Numbered from the stretch's first letter, positions 37,314 through 46,559 are shown. The stretch is DNA of 61,829 nt from Desulfuromonadales bacterium (GCA_013619105.1 JABXKU010000020.1:1-61829), one strand, 5' to 3'. Numbers and translations are program-made. Notes: generated by a model not told the origin, from the letters alone.

Positions 37314-38173
37314 GTAGAAATTTCCTTCTGATAGACTGCCGGCACCAGATACTTGAATAAATTCTGCTGGCGGCCGAGAGTTTCCGAGTGACCTATAAAT
37401 AGATAACCACCGGGATGCATGAACTGATGGAATTTATTCACCAAATTCAAACGAGTCGGTGCATCGAAATATATCATGACATTACGACAAAAAATAATAT
37501 GAAATGGGTTTTTGAATGGAAATTTCTCATTCATGAGATTAAACCGTCTAAAAACCGCCTCTTTCCTCAAACTATCACTAAAAGCAAACTGACCATTGCC
37601 TGCGGGTTGCACATATTTGTTGCGCAACGGCTGGGGCAGAGCCTGGATTTTATCTTCCGGGTAGATCCCTTTACCAGCGACATCCAATACCCGCGAAGAG
37701 ATATCGGTCGCTAACAAACCGCAATTCCACTGTGGATATTCGCTGCCCAAATACTCACGCATGAGCATCAACAGCATGTAGGCCTCTTCACCCGATGAAC
37801 ATCCGGCGCACCAGACACGCAGATCCTTTTCCCCAGCCTTTCTCAGTTGCTTAATAACGGCCGGCAGGGCGGTCTGGGAAAAATAATCGAAATGGGTTCG
37901 TTCCCGATTGAAATAAGTATGGTTGGTAGAAATACGGTCTACCAGTTCGCTCAGCTTTGTTTCGGACTGGTCGCCGACCAGATCGTCGTAATAGGCTTTG
38001 AAGTTCGTATAGCCAGTACTGCGTAACAGCTTTTGCATGCGCCCTACCAAAAGGGACTTCTTTTGATCGGTAAGGTTGATGCCAAAACGCTCGTAGATCA
38101 GTCCTCGTAGTAATTCGAATTCCTCATCGGAAATCGGCATCAGAGCTGCAGAATCGGAACCGCTATTGGTCAT
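37310..38173 (-). CDS. cheR: Chemoreceptor methyltransferase CheR
   Basis: A 287-residue CheR with an N-terminal helical domain (LLRGLIYERFGINLTDQKK) and a C-terminal SAM-dependent methyltransferase domain containing TNHTYFNRERTHF, the SAM loop VWCAGCSSGEEAYML, and FCRNVMIYFD. It methylates glutamates on the chemoreceptor coiled coil. No C-terminal TPR domain is present. It is 46 nt downstream of cheA and overlaps cheB. Confidence 0.95.
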   Translation of the reverse strand: MTNSGSDSAALMPISDEEFELLRGLIYERFGINLTDQKKSLLVGRMQKLLRSTGYTNFKAYYDDLVGDQSETKLSELVDRISTNHTYFNRERTHFDYFSQTALPAVIKQLRKAGEKDLRVWCAGCSSGEEAYMLLMLMREYLGSEYPQWNCGLLATDISSRVLDVAGKGIYPEDKIQALPQPLRNKYVQPAGNGQFAFSDSLRKEAVFRRFNLMNEKFPFKNPFHIIFCRNVMIYFDAPTRLNLVNKFHQFMHPGGYLFIGHSETLGRQQNLFKYLVPAVYQKEIST

Positions 38174-38219
38174 GCCCCCCCCTTGAGTATAAAATATAGA
38201 ACATTACATCTTAAACGGT

Positions 38220-40778
38220 CTATGCCGGCAACTGGCGGGCTCGCCCTGCCCCTTCGGTAAGGTGGCCAACATCCAGGATCAAGCAGACTTCGCCGTTACC
38301 AAGAATCGTACAGCCCGAAGCCACCCCAACATTACCGATATATTCAGTCAGGCCTTTAATGACGGTTTGTTGTTGACCGACGATTTCATCGACCAGCAGG
38401 CAGACGGTATTGTCCTGGTTTTCAAGAACCACCAGCACTCCATCGACGACCTGTTCCGAATCAGGCTTGTCCTGCAGAATTTTGTATAAATGTTTCACCG
38501 GATAGAAGCAATCCCTGACACGCACCAGCTCTAGGCCGTCCGGCATGACCGTAATCATATCGGGAGTCGGTCGAAAGATCTCCCGAATAGACAACAGCGG
38601 CAGGATACATTTGGTTTCTCCGACCCGTACCAGCATGCCATCGATAATTGCCAAGGTCAGGGGAATACGCAGGGTAATACGAGTGCCCTGGCCCAACTTG
38701 CTGGTCACCTCGATCTTGCCTTTAATTTTTTCTAAGTTCTGTTTGACGACATCCATACCGACTCCGCGCCCGGAGACATCAGTAATCTTTTCAGCCGTTG
38801 AAAACCCGGCCTGGAAAATCATATTAAAAACCTCTTTGTCGCTCAATTGGGAGCCGTCACCAGCAACCAACCCCTTGCTGACAGCCTTTTTCAGGATCTT
38901 CTCCCGATTCAGACCGCGGCCGTCGTCCTCAACGATGATCCAGACTTCCCCTTCTTGATGCCGAGCCGAAAGCTTAACCACTCCTTTTTCCGACTTGCCG
39001 GCGGCTACACGCTCGGCTGGTGTTTCCAGGCCGTGATCCAAGGAGTTACGCAAAAGATGCACCAGCGGGTCTGAAATCTGTTCAATAACCGTCTTATCGA
39101 CCTCGGTTTCTTGACCGGAGAGTTGTAGATCGACCTTCTTACCTGACTTGACCGAGAGATCATGCACCAGGCGGATCATGCGCCGAAACAGGCCGGAAAC
39201 CGGGATCATGCGAATGATCATGGCCATTTCCTGCAAATCACGCACGATCTTGCTCAGGTGTTGGGAAGCCTTGCCAAAATTGTCCAATTCAAGGCCCTCA
39301 AGGTCAGGGCTGCGCACCAACATGTTTTCGGCAATAACCATTTCGCCGATAAGGTTGATCAGGTCATCCAATTTGCTCAGATCGACCCGGATATCCTGGC
39401 GTACAACCGCGCTCGACTTGGACTTAGTCGCCTTTTTGGGAGTGGCCTTCTGCTGGATCTTCAGGGCGTCTTCCACCGCTTTGGCTTCGGCCTTACCCGT
39501 ATCGACAAGTACTTGCCCTAAAGGTTTGGTTTGAGAGTCGAGAGCTTCGCGCACCTGTGCTTCTGAGGCGATCCCCTTTTCGACCAGAATTTCTCCCAGG
39601 GGTTTTCCCTGCTCCTGAAGCGCCTGATCTACCGTCGCCTCGTCGACAACGCCTTGCTCGACTAGAATCTGCCCAAGCAACGGGGCTTCTTTTTCCTCAC
39701 CCTCTGGGGCATCACCGGTTATCAATGCTCCAAGCTTGGCCAGTTGCACGTCCAGTTCGTCGATCTCGCCGCGGCCACCCTGAGAAATATCGGCAACAGC
39801 CGAGCGTAAGAAATCGAGACATTCCAGCATAGAATCGGCCGGCGCCTCACCGTGCAAAGTGCCTCCACTCTTAACCAAGTCAAGCACTGTTTCAACCTGA
39901 TGGCTGAGTTGCTCCATGTGCCGGTAACCAAAAAAGCCGCAATTGCCTTTAAAACTATGGGCACTACGGAACAGGGCCCCCATGGCCTCTTCATCAAGAG
40001 GTGCTTCATTCCAGGCCAGCAGCCCCTCTTCTACATTCTGTAACAACTCATCGGCTTCCTGAACAAACTTCTCCACCATCTCAGGACCGATCAACATGGC
40101 GAGTTCGTCCTCTGCCGAGAGCTCAGCATCAGGAGCCTGTGCTGCCACCGTTTCATTCGCTACTGCCGGTTCAATTGCGGCCAAGGCGAGCGCTTCACTC
40201 GCTGCCAGTTCGAGATTGGCGGCAATGGCGTCGGCAGCATCCGCCATGGCATGATCGTTAAGATCAGCTTCGACCGCCTCCATTGCCTCCCGAGAAAAAT
40301 CACAGGCCTTGCACAGATGGCTGACATGCTCAGACTGCATTTTAACCTTACCGGCGCGGATCAAATCCAATAAACTCTCCGCATGGTGGGCAACCCGCGA
40401 GATGTTATCGAGTTCAAGGAAACCAGCACTACCCTTCATCGAATGGAACAGACGGAAAATGGCGTTCATAGTCTCACCACTGCCGTTTATCGACTTAAAC
40501 ACCTCGCAGGAACGGCAATCTTCAGCCGACGAACAATGGATACAACTTTTTTTACCTTCTTCCAAAAATCCTGTGTGCAACCAGCAGGGATGGGCCACCT
40601 TTTGACTGTGTCGCGAACAGTCTCTGTTGTCGCAGGCCATCGCCTCCCAACAGTCGACATTTTGACAGCTCTGTCCCAGCTCGATAATAGTCGGCTCCAG
40701 GTTGTCCAGCATATCCCGGCTTTCCTGAAGAAATTCGTTTATGATTTCAGCCTGTTCAGAAGAAATATCGTCGTTCAT
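38220..40778 (-). CDS. cheA: Chemotaxis histidine kinase CheA with two Hpt domains, a two-CW insert and MshEN-like repeats
   Basis: An 852-residue CheA. Hpt-1 (about 10-175) is split by a cysteine-rich insert at 38-95 with CWEAMAC, HPCW, CIHC and CRSC (Cys 43, 49, 54, 65, 79, 82, 88, 91; the two-CW pattern), and carries phospho-His112 (FHSMKG). Hpt-2 (about 225-330) carries His274 (AHSFKG). At about 366-445 there are three 24-residue repeats (for example PLGEILVEKGIASEAQVREA). Then follow the dimerisation domain, the ATPase with N-box HLLRNSLDHG, G1 EDDGRGL and G2 GRGVGMDVV, and a CheW-like C-terminus. I chose ATG 40778 after AGAGGG. It heads the che operon; no cheW is present. Confidence 0.95.
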   Translation of the reverse strand: MNDDISSEQAEIINEFLQESRDMLDNLEPTIIELGQSCQNVDCWEAMACDNRDCSRHSQKVAHPCWLHTGFLEEGKKSCIHCSSAEDCRSCEVFKSINGSGETMNAIFRLFHSMKGSAGFLELDNISRVAHHAESLLDLIRAGKVKMQSEHVSHLCKACDFSREAMEAVEADLNDHAMADAADAIAANLELAASEALALAAIEPAVANETVAAQAPDAELSAEDELAMLIGPEMVEKFVQEADELLQNVEEGLLAWNEAPLDEEAMGALFRSAHSFKGNCGFFGYRHMEQLSHQVETVLDLVKSGGTLHGEAPADSMLECLDFLRSAVADISQGGRGEIDELDVQLAKLGALITGDAPEGEEKEAPLLGQILVEQGVVDEATVDQALQEQGKPLGEILVEKGIASEAQVREALDSQTKPLGQVLVDTGKAEAKAVEDALKIQQKATPKKATKSKSSAVVRQDIRVDLSKLDDLINLIGEMVIAENMLVRSPDLEGLELDNFGKASQHLSKIVRDLQEMAMIIRMIPVSGLFRRMIRLVHDLSVKSGKKVDLQLSGQETEVDKTVIEQISDPLVHLLRNSLDHGLETPAERVAAGKSEKGVVKLSARHQEGEVWIIVEDDGRGLNREKILKKAVSKGLVAGDGSQLSDKEVFNMIFQAGFSTAEKITDVSGRGVGMDVVKQNLEKIKGKIEVTSKLGQGTRITLRIPLTLAIIDGMLVRVGETKCILPLLSIREIFRPTPDMITVMPDGLELVRVRDCFYPVKHLYKILQDKPDSEQVVDGVLVVLENQDNTVCLLVDEIVGQQQTVIKGLTEYIGNVGVASGCTILGNGEVCLILDVGHLTEGAGRARQLPA

Positions 40779-40993
40779 TCGTCCCTCTCTGAATGCTTTG
40801 TATTGTTGTTTTAAGGCCCAGAAAAGCAAACTATTGCCACCTGGTTGCAAGGCACTAGCACCTGCCGGTGAAAATGCAATCGACTAATATACAAATTTCG
40901 CACCACCTTTTTCTGCCAGCTGTCCATATCTGCTTAATAAAACGAGCAGATATCGCTCAAGGGGCCGAAATGAGCTACTTCACAGCCGGGCAG

Positions 40994-40999
40994 ATTATA
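40994..40999 (-). promoter_or_regulatory. Possible -10 element upstream of cheA
   Basis: A consensus TATAAT on the minus strand, 216 bp before the cheA start. No good -35 hexamer lies at 16-18 nt, so this is only a candidate. The 40779-41314 gap separates the divergent che and flagellar blocks and otherwise holds an 11-bp tandem repeat and a sigma-54 site. Confidence 0.3.
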
Positions 41000-41068
41000 C
41001 CAACAACAATTCACATCCGGTGCACAGTCCCAAACAACTGGTTAAGACAAGGGGCATCACTGTCAACA

Positions 41069-41101
41069 ATGCCACACTTATGCCACACTTATGCGACATC
41101 T
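41069..41101. repeat. Short tandem repeat in the che-fla divergent region
   Basis: Two perfect copies of ATGCCACACTT (41069-41079 and 41080-41090) and one degenerate copy (ATGCGACATCT, 41091-41101). An 11-bp period places the units on one face of the helix, as for an operator. The core 10-mer recurs in the inverted repeat at 3858-3914. Confidence 0.5.
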
Positions 41102-41224
41102 CTGCCCCACCTTGCGTCAAACCGACCGCTCCACCACTCTCCAGAAACTGTCAATTTTTTGGCTAAACTGCGCCAGTGCCACCATTGACCGAAAAAACAA
41201 TTTGGGAATCGGCTAGTTATACAT

Positions 41225-41240
41225 TGGCACGCTACTAGCA
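41225..41240 (+). promoter_or_regulatory. Sigma-54 promoter of the TPR-flagellar operon
   Basis: TGGCAC-GCTAC-TAGCA keeps the invariant GG and GC at the correct spacing (one mismatch in TTGC), 75 bp before the TPR gene start at 41315. It would drive the TPR gene and, by read-through, flgB onward. Confidence 0.65.
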
Positions 41241-41314
41241 CAACGGATCTATATCTACCGACCGAGCAAAAGCACGCTGTGATCTTAATCTATTATTTGA
41301 GTTAATTGACGACC

Positions 41315-43717
41315 ATGTTCCTTCGCCGCATCACATATCTTCTCTTCTGGGCGCTACTATTGGGAGCGGCTCAACAGGCCATGGCCGCTACGAGCCCTCT
41401 GTTGGACCGTATGACCAAAGAAGACGGGCTTGCCAACAGCCGTATCATGTTGCACTTTTCTGCTCTTCCGGAATACCGGGTCGAACCGTCAGGACAGCGG
41501 ATTGATCTCTTTTTCAGTGATACCTCAGCAGCTCCGACCCTGCATCTGTTAGCTGAAGACGATAAAATCGTCAAGATTCTGCTGGCCAAATCCCAAAACG
41601 AATTGATGGTCTCGCTGCTTCTGCGTCAGATCCCCGCCAGCGTTACCGTAGCTACCAACCAGGCAACCGCCACCGTTGAACTCGAACTTTTCTGGCAAGA
41701 AGCAGGGGGCAGTCGCCCGGCAATTGCCTTCCGCATAAGCGGTCTGCCTTCACGGCAAAGAAGCACCAGCAGCAGCCAGAGCATGATCAAATCCAAGTTT
41801 AGTGGTCAATGGCACAAATTCTTCAGCGAATACCAAACGCCCCTGTTGATGGATCTGCCCCTTAAAATATCCATACCAATCCTTCCCCGTTTTGGGTTCG
41901 AGGAGGCTTCGCCCTCTTTTGTAGCTATCCTCAAAACAGTTGAAGGCCAGGAGCCACAAAAGGCTCTCGCTCTTTTACAAGATCTTTCCTCGGACAAATT
42001 AAGTCAAGAAGACCTGCGGAAAATGCAGCTTCTACAAGCCGAAGCCCTGCTACGCAGCGGATCTGCCCAAAAAAGTTTGACTATTCTGGAGAATTTTCCA
42101 GAAAAGGAACTCTCCCCGAAACTGCAACAGCGAGTCGGCTATCTGCATAACCTGGCCCTCGCTTTAACAGATGACCACTACGGTGCCATGGTTTGGCATG
42201 CCGACCTTGAAAAACTATTAGGAGAAGGTCCCTATCGTTATCCGCTACAGCTGTTGCAAGCTGAAATTGCCCTTCTAAAAGACAACGGCCAATTGGCATT
42301 AAAAAAACTGCTAAGGGAAAACAGTCGTTGGCCTAAAGGCCTACGCTCCATTCGGCAGTTACGTATCGCCGATGCCCAGGTAGCAACTGGCCAGTCTCGA
42401 GAAGCCTTGGCATATTACCAAAAACAGTTCAAAAACTCTGAACTGCCAACAGCTAATCTTTATTCCTTTCAGCAAGCAGCCAAAGCCTTTTTCGATAATC
42501 ATCGGTGGGAACAGGCCCACCTTCTTTACCAGGACCTGTCCACCTTATTGCAAGGAGTCGATGCGACCAGTCAGGCGCTTTTTCTCAGCAGTCTAGCGAC
42601 CTACCACAATGGAGACCAGCAGGCCGCCATGTTGCATTTCCGCCTATTACGAGAGGGTTTCAAGGGAACCACCGGCGACTTACGAGCCTGGTTGAAGATG
42701 CTTGACCATAGCCTTGTTACCATGGAAGAACGCCATCTACTACAAGGACTTCGCGATTATCCAGTCATTCTCTCCTTGACATCAGATCGACCATTGCGCG
42801 AGGAAATTCTACTTAAACTCGGCATCTCTCTCCATCTGTCTGGCGAACCCTTGCGAGCCATCGAAACCTTAGGTAGATTTAGGCGCAATTTTGCCAGCAG
42901 TCCCTTGCGAGCCGAAGCCGAAGCCTTGATGGCAGAGATTCTTCCTCCCGTACTGGAAAACTTTATTGCCAAGGGAGAAGACCTGCAAGCAGTGATACTC
43001 CTTGAAAAATACCGTGAACTGCTGATTCGAGGAGATGGGAAATGGCCGTTTCTACCTAAACTAGCCAATGCATTCTCTCGCCTGGGACTCTTCGACCGCG
43101 GCTGCAGAGTCTACCTTTATATGATAGATCACGCAAAAAGCGAGGGTGACACCGAAAAATTCTATTTACCGCTGACATCCCTCTACTACGATCGGGACGA
43201 ATATGCCCTGACCGAAAAATACAGCAAGGCCTACCTACAGAGCTATCCCAAAGGCACCGATCGTAACGCTCTCTTTCTGCTGCGCTTGCGCGCCCTGTAC
43301 AAACTTGCACGATTAGAAGAGGCAGCGGAACTGCTGCAGGACAAGCAATACCCCCGTAGCAACGATATCGAATTACTGGCCACGCAGATTTACTGGGAAC
43401 TAGGCGACTACAACCGGGTTATCGATTTTGCCAATCGGTTGGGCGACCGAGGCGAATCGATTCCCCCCTTAGGCCTGCTCCTTGAAGCGGAAGCCCTGCG
43501 TCGGTTGGGTCATGGCCAGCAGGCACTGCCTCTCTATGAAGTCTTGGCCGAAGACGGAACCTTCAGCGATCAGGCGACCTATCGTTGCGGCCAGATACTG
43601 CTGGCCAAAGGAGAACGCACCCGAGCGCTTAACCTTTTTCAGACTCTGGTCGAAAAAGGAAAGGATGATCTCTGGCGACAACTGGCCAGTGATTTTATTA
43701 CTGCTGAAACCTACTGA
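41315..43717 (+). CDS. Exported TPR-repeat protein at the head of the flagellar operon
   Basis: An 800-residue protein with a signal peptide (MFLRRITYLLFWALLLGAAQ, cut near AMA-ATS). An N-terminal beta-rich domain (about 30-150: RIMLHFSALPEYRVEP) resembles AMIN-like domains, and a long TPR-type helical array follows (about 205-795, for example ALPLYEVLAEDGTFSDQATY). ATG 41315 is used; the frame opens 3 codons upstream with a TTG. It is likely a periplasmic scaffold. Position directly upstream of flgB (44-nt gap) suggests a role in flagellar assembly in the cell envelope, which is an inference from context only. Confidence 0.85.
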   Translation: MFLRRITYLLFWALLLGAAQQAMAATSPLLDRMTKEDGLANSRIMLHFSALPEYRVEPSGQRIDLFFSDTSAAPTLHLLAEDDKIVKILLAKSQNELMVSLLLRQIPASVTVATNQATATVELELFWQEAGGSRPAIAFRISGLPSRQRSTSSSQSMIKSKFSGQWHKFFSEYQTPLLMDLPLKISIPILPRFGFEEASPSFVAILKTVEGQEPQKALALLQDLSSDKLSQEDLRKMQLLQAEALLRSGSAQKSLTILENFPEKELSPKLQQRVGYLHNLALALTDDHYGAMVWHADLEKLLGEGPYRYPLQLLQAEIALLKDNGQLALKKLLRENSRWPKGLRSIRQLRIADAQVATGQSREALAYYQKQFKNSELPTANLYSFQQAAKAFFDNHRWEQAHLLYQDLSTLLQGVDATSQALFLSSLATYHNGDQQAAMLHFRLLREGFKGTTGDLRAWLKMLDHSLVTMEERHLLQGLRDYPVILSLTSDRPLREEILLKLGISLHLSGEPLRAIETLGRFRRNFASSPLRAEAEALMAEILPPVLENFIAKGEDLQAVILLEKYRELLIRGDGKWPFLPKLANAFSRLGLFDRGCRVYLYMIDHAKSEGDTEKFYLPLTSLYYDRDEYALTEKYSKAYLQSYPKGTDRNALFLLRLRALYKLARLEEAAELLQDKQYPRSNDIELLATQIYWELGDYNRVIDFANRLGDRGESIPPLGLLLEAEALRRLGHGQQALPLYEVLAEDGTFSDQATYRCGQILLAKGERTRALNLFQTLVEKGKDDLWRQLASDFITAETY

Positions 43718-43761
43718 CCTTCCGCGGCCATTAGCTGCCTGCTAAAAGGGAGAAACAACAG

Positions 43762-44175
43762 ATGCCAACAGATGGGATATTTGACCGCACCGTTGGGGTA
43801 TTAGGAAAGGTTCTGGACCTGCGCAGCCGCAGCCAGCAGATCACCTCCTCCAACCTGGCCAACATCGACACGCCTGGCTACACACCGAGCCGGCTTCGCT
43901 TTGAAGAAGACTTGCAACAGGCCCTCGGCGATAAATCCACGACGACCCCGCCTCGGCATGCAAAACACTTCGACATCACCAGCGGCAGCATAGAGCAGGT
44001 CCACGGCCGGGTCGAAAGTCTGGCCAACAACAATGGCCTCGGCGATCAAAACGGGGTCGACCTCGACCAGGAGATGGTAGCCCAGGCCGAAAACCAGATC
44101 TTTTACGAAGCTGCGACCCAGATGCTGAACAAAAAACTGGGACTACTCAAATATGTCATTCAAAGTGATCGCTAA
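43762..44175 (+). CDS. flgB: Flagellar basal-body rod protein FlgB
   Basis: A 137-residue proximal rod protein. It has the FlgB/rod N-terminal signature QQITSSNLANIDTPGYTPSR and the C-terminal helix ending in KKLGLLKYVIQ, the usual length and pattern. It is exported through the flagellar type III apparatus without a cleaved signal. It begins the flgB-flgC-fliE run, 44 nt after the TPR gene and 13 nt before flgC. Confidence 0.95.
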   Translation: MPTDGIFDRTVGVLGKVLDLRSRSQQITSSNLANIDTPGYTPSRLRFEEDLQQALGDKSTTTPPRHAKHFDITSGSIEQVHGRVESLANNNGLGDQNGVDLDQEMVAQAENQIFYEAATQMLNKKLGLLKYVIQSDR

Positions 44176-44188
44176 GGAGACTTAAGCA

Positions 44189-44620
44189 ATGGATATCTTC
44201 ACGTCAATGCAAATCAGTTCCTCGGCCCTAAGCGCCCAGCGAACCCGGTTAAACGTCATCAGTTCCAACCTGGCCAATGTCGGCACGACCCGTACCTCCG
44301 AAGGCGGTCCCTACCGCAAACGGCAAGTCGTCTTTCAAAGCAGCAATGAAAGCTTTGCCAAGCATCTGGATAATGCCAACGAACAAGGCATCCACGGAGT
44401 CAAGGTCGCGGGAATCCAGGTCAGTCAGACGCCGTTGCGGACAGTCTATGAACCGGGCCATCCCGATGCCGACGAAAATGGCATGGTTCAACTTCCGAAT
44501 GTCAACACCATGGAAGAGATGGTCGACATGATGAGCGCCACTCGCACCTACGATGCCAACGCCTCGGCCATTCAAGCCGCCAAACGAATGGCCCTTAAAG
44601 CCCTCGAGATAGGCAGGTAA
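44189..44620 (+). CDS. flgC: Flagellar basal-body rod protein FlgC
   Basis: A 143-residue rod protein: SSSALSAQRTRLNVISSNLA, followed by the C-terminal MVDMMSATRTYDANASAIQA helix typical of FlgC. AAGGAGACTT precedes the start. It is placed between flgB and fliE as in most bacteria. Confidence 0.95.
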   Translation: MDIFTSMQISSSALSAQRTRLNVISSNLANVGTTRTSEGGPYRKRQVVFQSSNESFAKHLDNANEQGIHGVKVAGIQVSQTPLRTVYEPGHPDADENGMVQLPNVNTMEEMVDMMSATRTYDANASAIQAAKRMALKALEIGR

Positions 44621-44623
44621 GCA

Positions 44624-44917
44624 ATGATAAATAATATCAATGCCATTAATTCGACCCTGCCCTCCCCTACCGCAGCGCAAAAAGCGGACAAACCGGGGGG
44701 CGGCTTCGCCGAGCAACTCAAAGAAGCCATCAACAGCACCAACGAAGCTCAAGTCACCGCGGATAAGGCCGTGGAGGAACTGCACAGCGGCCAGGGTGGA
44801 AATCTACACGAGGTGATGATTTCCCTGGAAAAGGCCGACATCTCCATGCGCCTGTTCGTGCAGTTACGCAACAAGGCAGTCGATGCTTATCAGGAAATCA
44901 TGCGCATGAATGTGTGA
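44624..44917 (+). CDS. fliE: Flagellar hook-basal body complex protein FliE
   Basis: A 97-residue FliE, the adaptor between MS ring and rod. The conserved half is FAEQLKEAINSTNEAQ followed by the C-terminal KADISMRLFVQLRNKAVDAY and QEIMRMNV. It starts 3 nt after flgC with its ribosome binding site inside the flgC end (GGCAGGTAAGCA). Confidence 0.94.
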   Translation: MINNINAINSTLPSPTAAQKADKPGGGFAEQLKEAINSTNEAQVTADKAVEELHSGQGGNLHEVMISLEKADISMRLFVQLRNKAVDAYQEIMRMNV

Positions 44918-44997
44918 TGGGGCACGTCTCCTGACCAACCCATGTGTCAATTATTTGTTTCAATTGTTTTCAAGATGCCGACCGGAGGTTAACCGCC

Positions 44998-46551
44998 ATG
45001 GCGGAAGAGACCAAACCCAATCTCATTGGAATCATCAAGCAGTGGCCACAATCGCGCCAGATCAGCCTGGGCATTGTGATGCTACTCTGCCTGGTGATCT
45101 TCTCCTTTCTGATAATGAAGGGCCGTCACGTCGATTATCAGTTGTTGTTCGGCAACTTGCCGGCCAGTGATGCTTCGGCTGTAATTACTCGCCTGAAGGA
45201 ACAGAAGATCGCCTATCGCCTTGAAAGCGGCGGCACCGCCATTTATATTCCGGCGAACAAGGTCTACGAAATCCGCCTCGAATTGGCCGGGGCCGGACTT
45301 CCCCAGGGCGCCGGAGTCGGTTTCGAAATATTTGACAAGCAAAGCTTCGGCATGACCGACTTTGCTCAGAAAATCAATTACCAGCGCGCCCTGCAGGGTG
45401 AATTGGGCCGAACCATATCGTCCCTGGCTCCTGTGGAAGGCGCCCGGGTGCACCTGGCCATGGCCGCAAAACGACTGTTTCGCGAGCAGCAGGAAAAAAC
45501 CACGGCCTCGGTTATCGTCAAACTGGTTCCGGGACACAAGCTTAACGACGGCCAAATTCAGGGCATTGTCAATTTAGTGTCCGGTAGCGTTGAAGGGCTC
45601 CATGCCGGTCAGGTCTCAATTATCGATGCTAACGGCCGCGTCTTGTCGAAATCACCTCAAGCTGAAATGAATAGCCCTCTCAGCCCAGGTTTACAGCAAT
45701 ATCAGCAAAGCCTTGAAAAACGTTTGGAAAACCGGGCACAATCCCTGCTCGACCGAGCACTGGGGGTCGGCAATTCCCTGGTCCAGATCACCGCCAGTCT
45801 CGACTTCTCGCAACGGGAGCATCTGGAAGAAGCCTATGACCCCAACGGCTCGGCGGTCCGCAGTGAACAAGCCACAACCGAGAAGAGCGGCAACAGTACC
45901 AGTGGCGGCGTTCCCGGTGTGGACTCAAACCTCAACGGGTCTTCCGGCAGTAAGGGGTTCAACTCTTCCAACCGCAGTGATGAGACCACCAACTACGAGG
46001 TCAGCAAAACGGTCAGCAAAATTGTGGAATCGGTGGGCTCCATAAAAACCCTGTCGGTCGCGGTATTGGTTGCCGACCGCGAACTGCCTGCTGGAGAAGC
46101 TAACGAAGCGACCTACGAACCCCGACCGGCCGAAGAGCTCGCTTCCATCGAGCAGATGGTGCGCAGCGCCCTGGGAATTAGTGATGAACGTGGAGACCAG
46201 ATCGTGGTTCTTTCCCGCCCCTTTGAAAATGATTTTTACGATGCAACCGCTCCAGAAGCCCCCCCCGGAGCTGATATCTACAGTTATTTGCCGATGATCA
46301 AATACGGACTCTTAACGGTCGCCGCTCTACTCCTCTATTTTCTGCTCGTCCGCCCACTGGTCAAGACCCTTAAGGGCGAAAGCAAGATGGTGGAGCACTA
46401 CAAAACCGTCGGACAGCTGGAATCGGAACTCTCCGGTGTGCCGCTACAGCTTGAGGGACCCAACGTCGAAGCGGCAAAGCTGAGGGAACAAGTCATGAAT
46501 TCCGATAACGTCTCCGCACAGGTGATCAAAACCTGGCTTAAAGAAGGATGA
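44998..46551 (+). CDS. fliF: Flagellar MS-ring protein FliF
   Basis: A 517-residue inner-membrane ring protein. It has an N-terminal membrane segment (about 21-41: ISLGIVMLLCLVIFSFLIM), the YscJ/FliF ring-building motifs (LELAGAGLPQGAGVGFEIFD, ARVHLAMAAKRLF), a Gly/Ser-rich linker (NSTSGGVPGVDSNLNGSSGS), a second membrane segment near 440-460 and a cytoplasmic tail that binds FliG. I chose ATG 44998 after GGAGG; the frame opens earlier with a GTG. Its stop overlaps the first in-frame ATG of fliG. Confidence 0.96.
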   Translation: MAEETKPNLIGIIKQWPQSRQISLGIVMLLCLVIFSFLIMKGRHVDYQLLFGNLPASDASAVITRLKEQKIAYRLESGGTAIYIPANKVYEIRLELAGAGLPQGAGVGFEIFDKQSFGMTDFAQKINYQRALQGELGRTISSLAPVEGARVHLAMAAKRLFREQQEKTTASVIVKLVPGHKLNDGQIQGIVNLVSGSVEGLHAGQVSIIDANGRVLSKSPQAEMNSPLSPGLQQYQQSLEKRLENRAQSLLDRALGVGNSLVQITASLDFSQREHLEEAYDPNGSAVRSEQATTEKSGNSTSGGVPGVDSNLNGSSGSKGFNSSNRSDETTNYEVSKTVSKIVESVGSIKTLSVAVLVADRELPAGEANEATYEPRPAEELASIEQMVRSALGISDERGDQIVVLSRPFENDFYDATAPEAPPGADIYSYLPMIKYGLLTVAALLLYFLLVRPLVKTLKGESKMVEHYKTVGQLESELSGVPLQLEGPNVEAAKLREQVMNSDNVSAQVIKTWLKEG

Positions 46552-46559
46552 AGGAGCTC

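Noticed and set aside
40800-40840. Possible sigma-54 site before cheA (TGGCAA...TGC on the minus strand)
   Set aside because: Spacing between the GG and GC elements is one base short, which sigma-54 promoters do not tolerate.
41069-41101. CRISPR-like direct repeats
   Set aside because: Only two perfect 11-bp units with no spacers and no cas genes in the window.
40868-41188. 106-codon plus-strand frame in the che-fla intergenic region
   Set aside because: Cys/His-rich but built partly from the 11-bp tandem repeat, with no ribosome binding site or recognisable domain.
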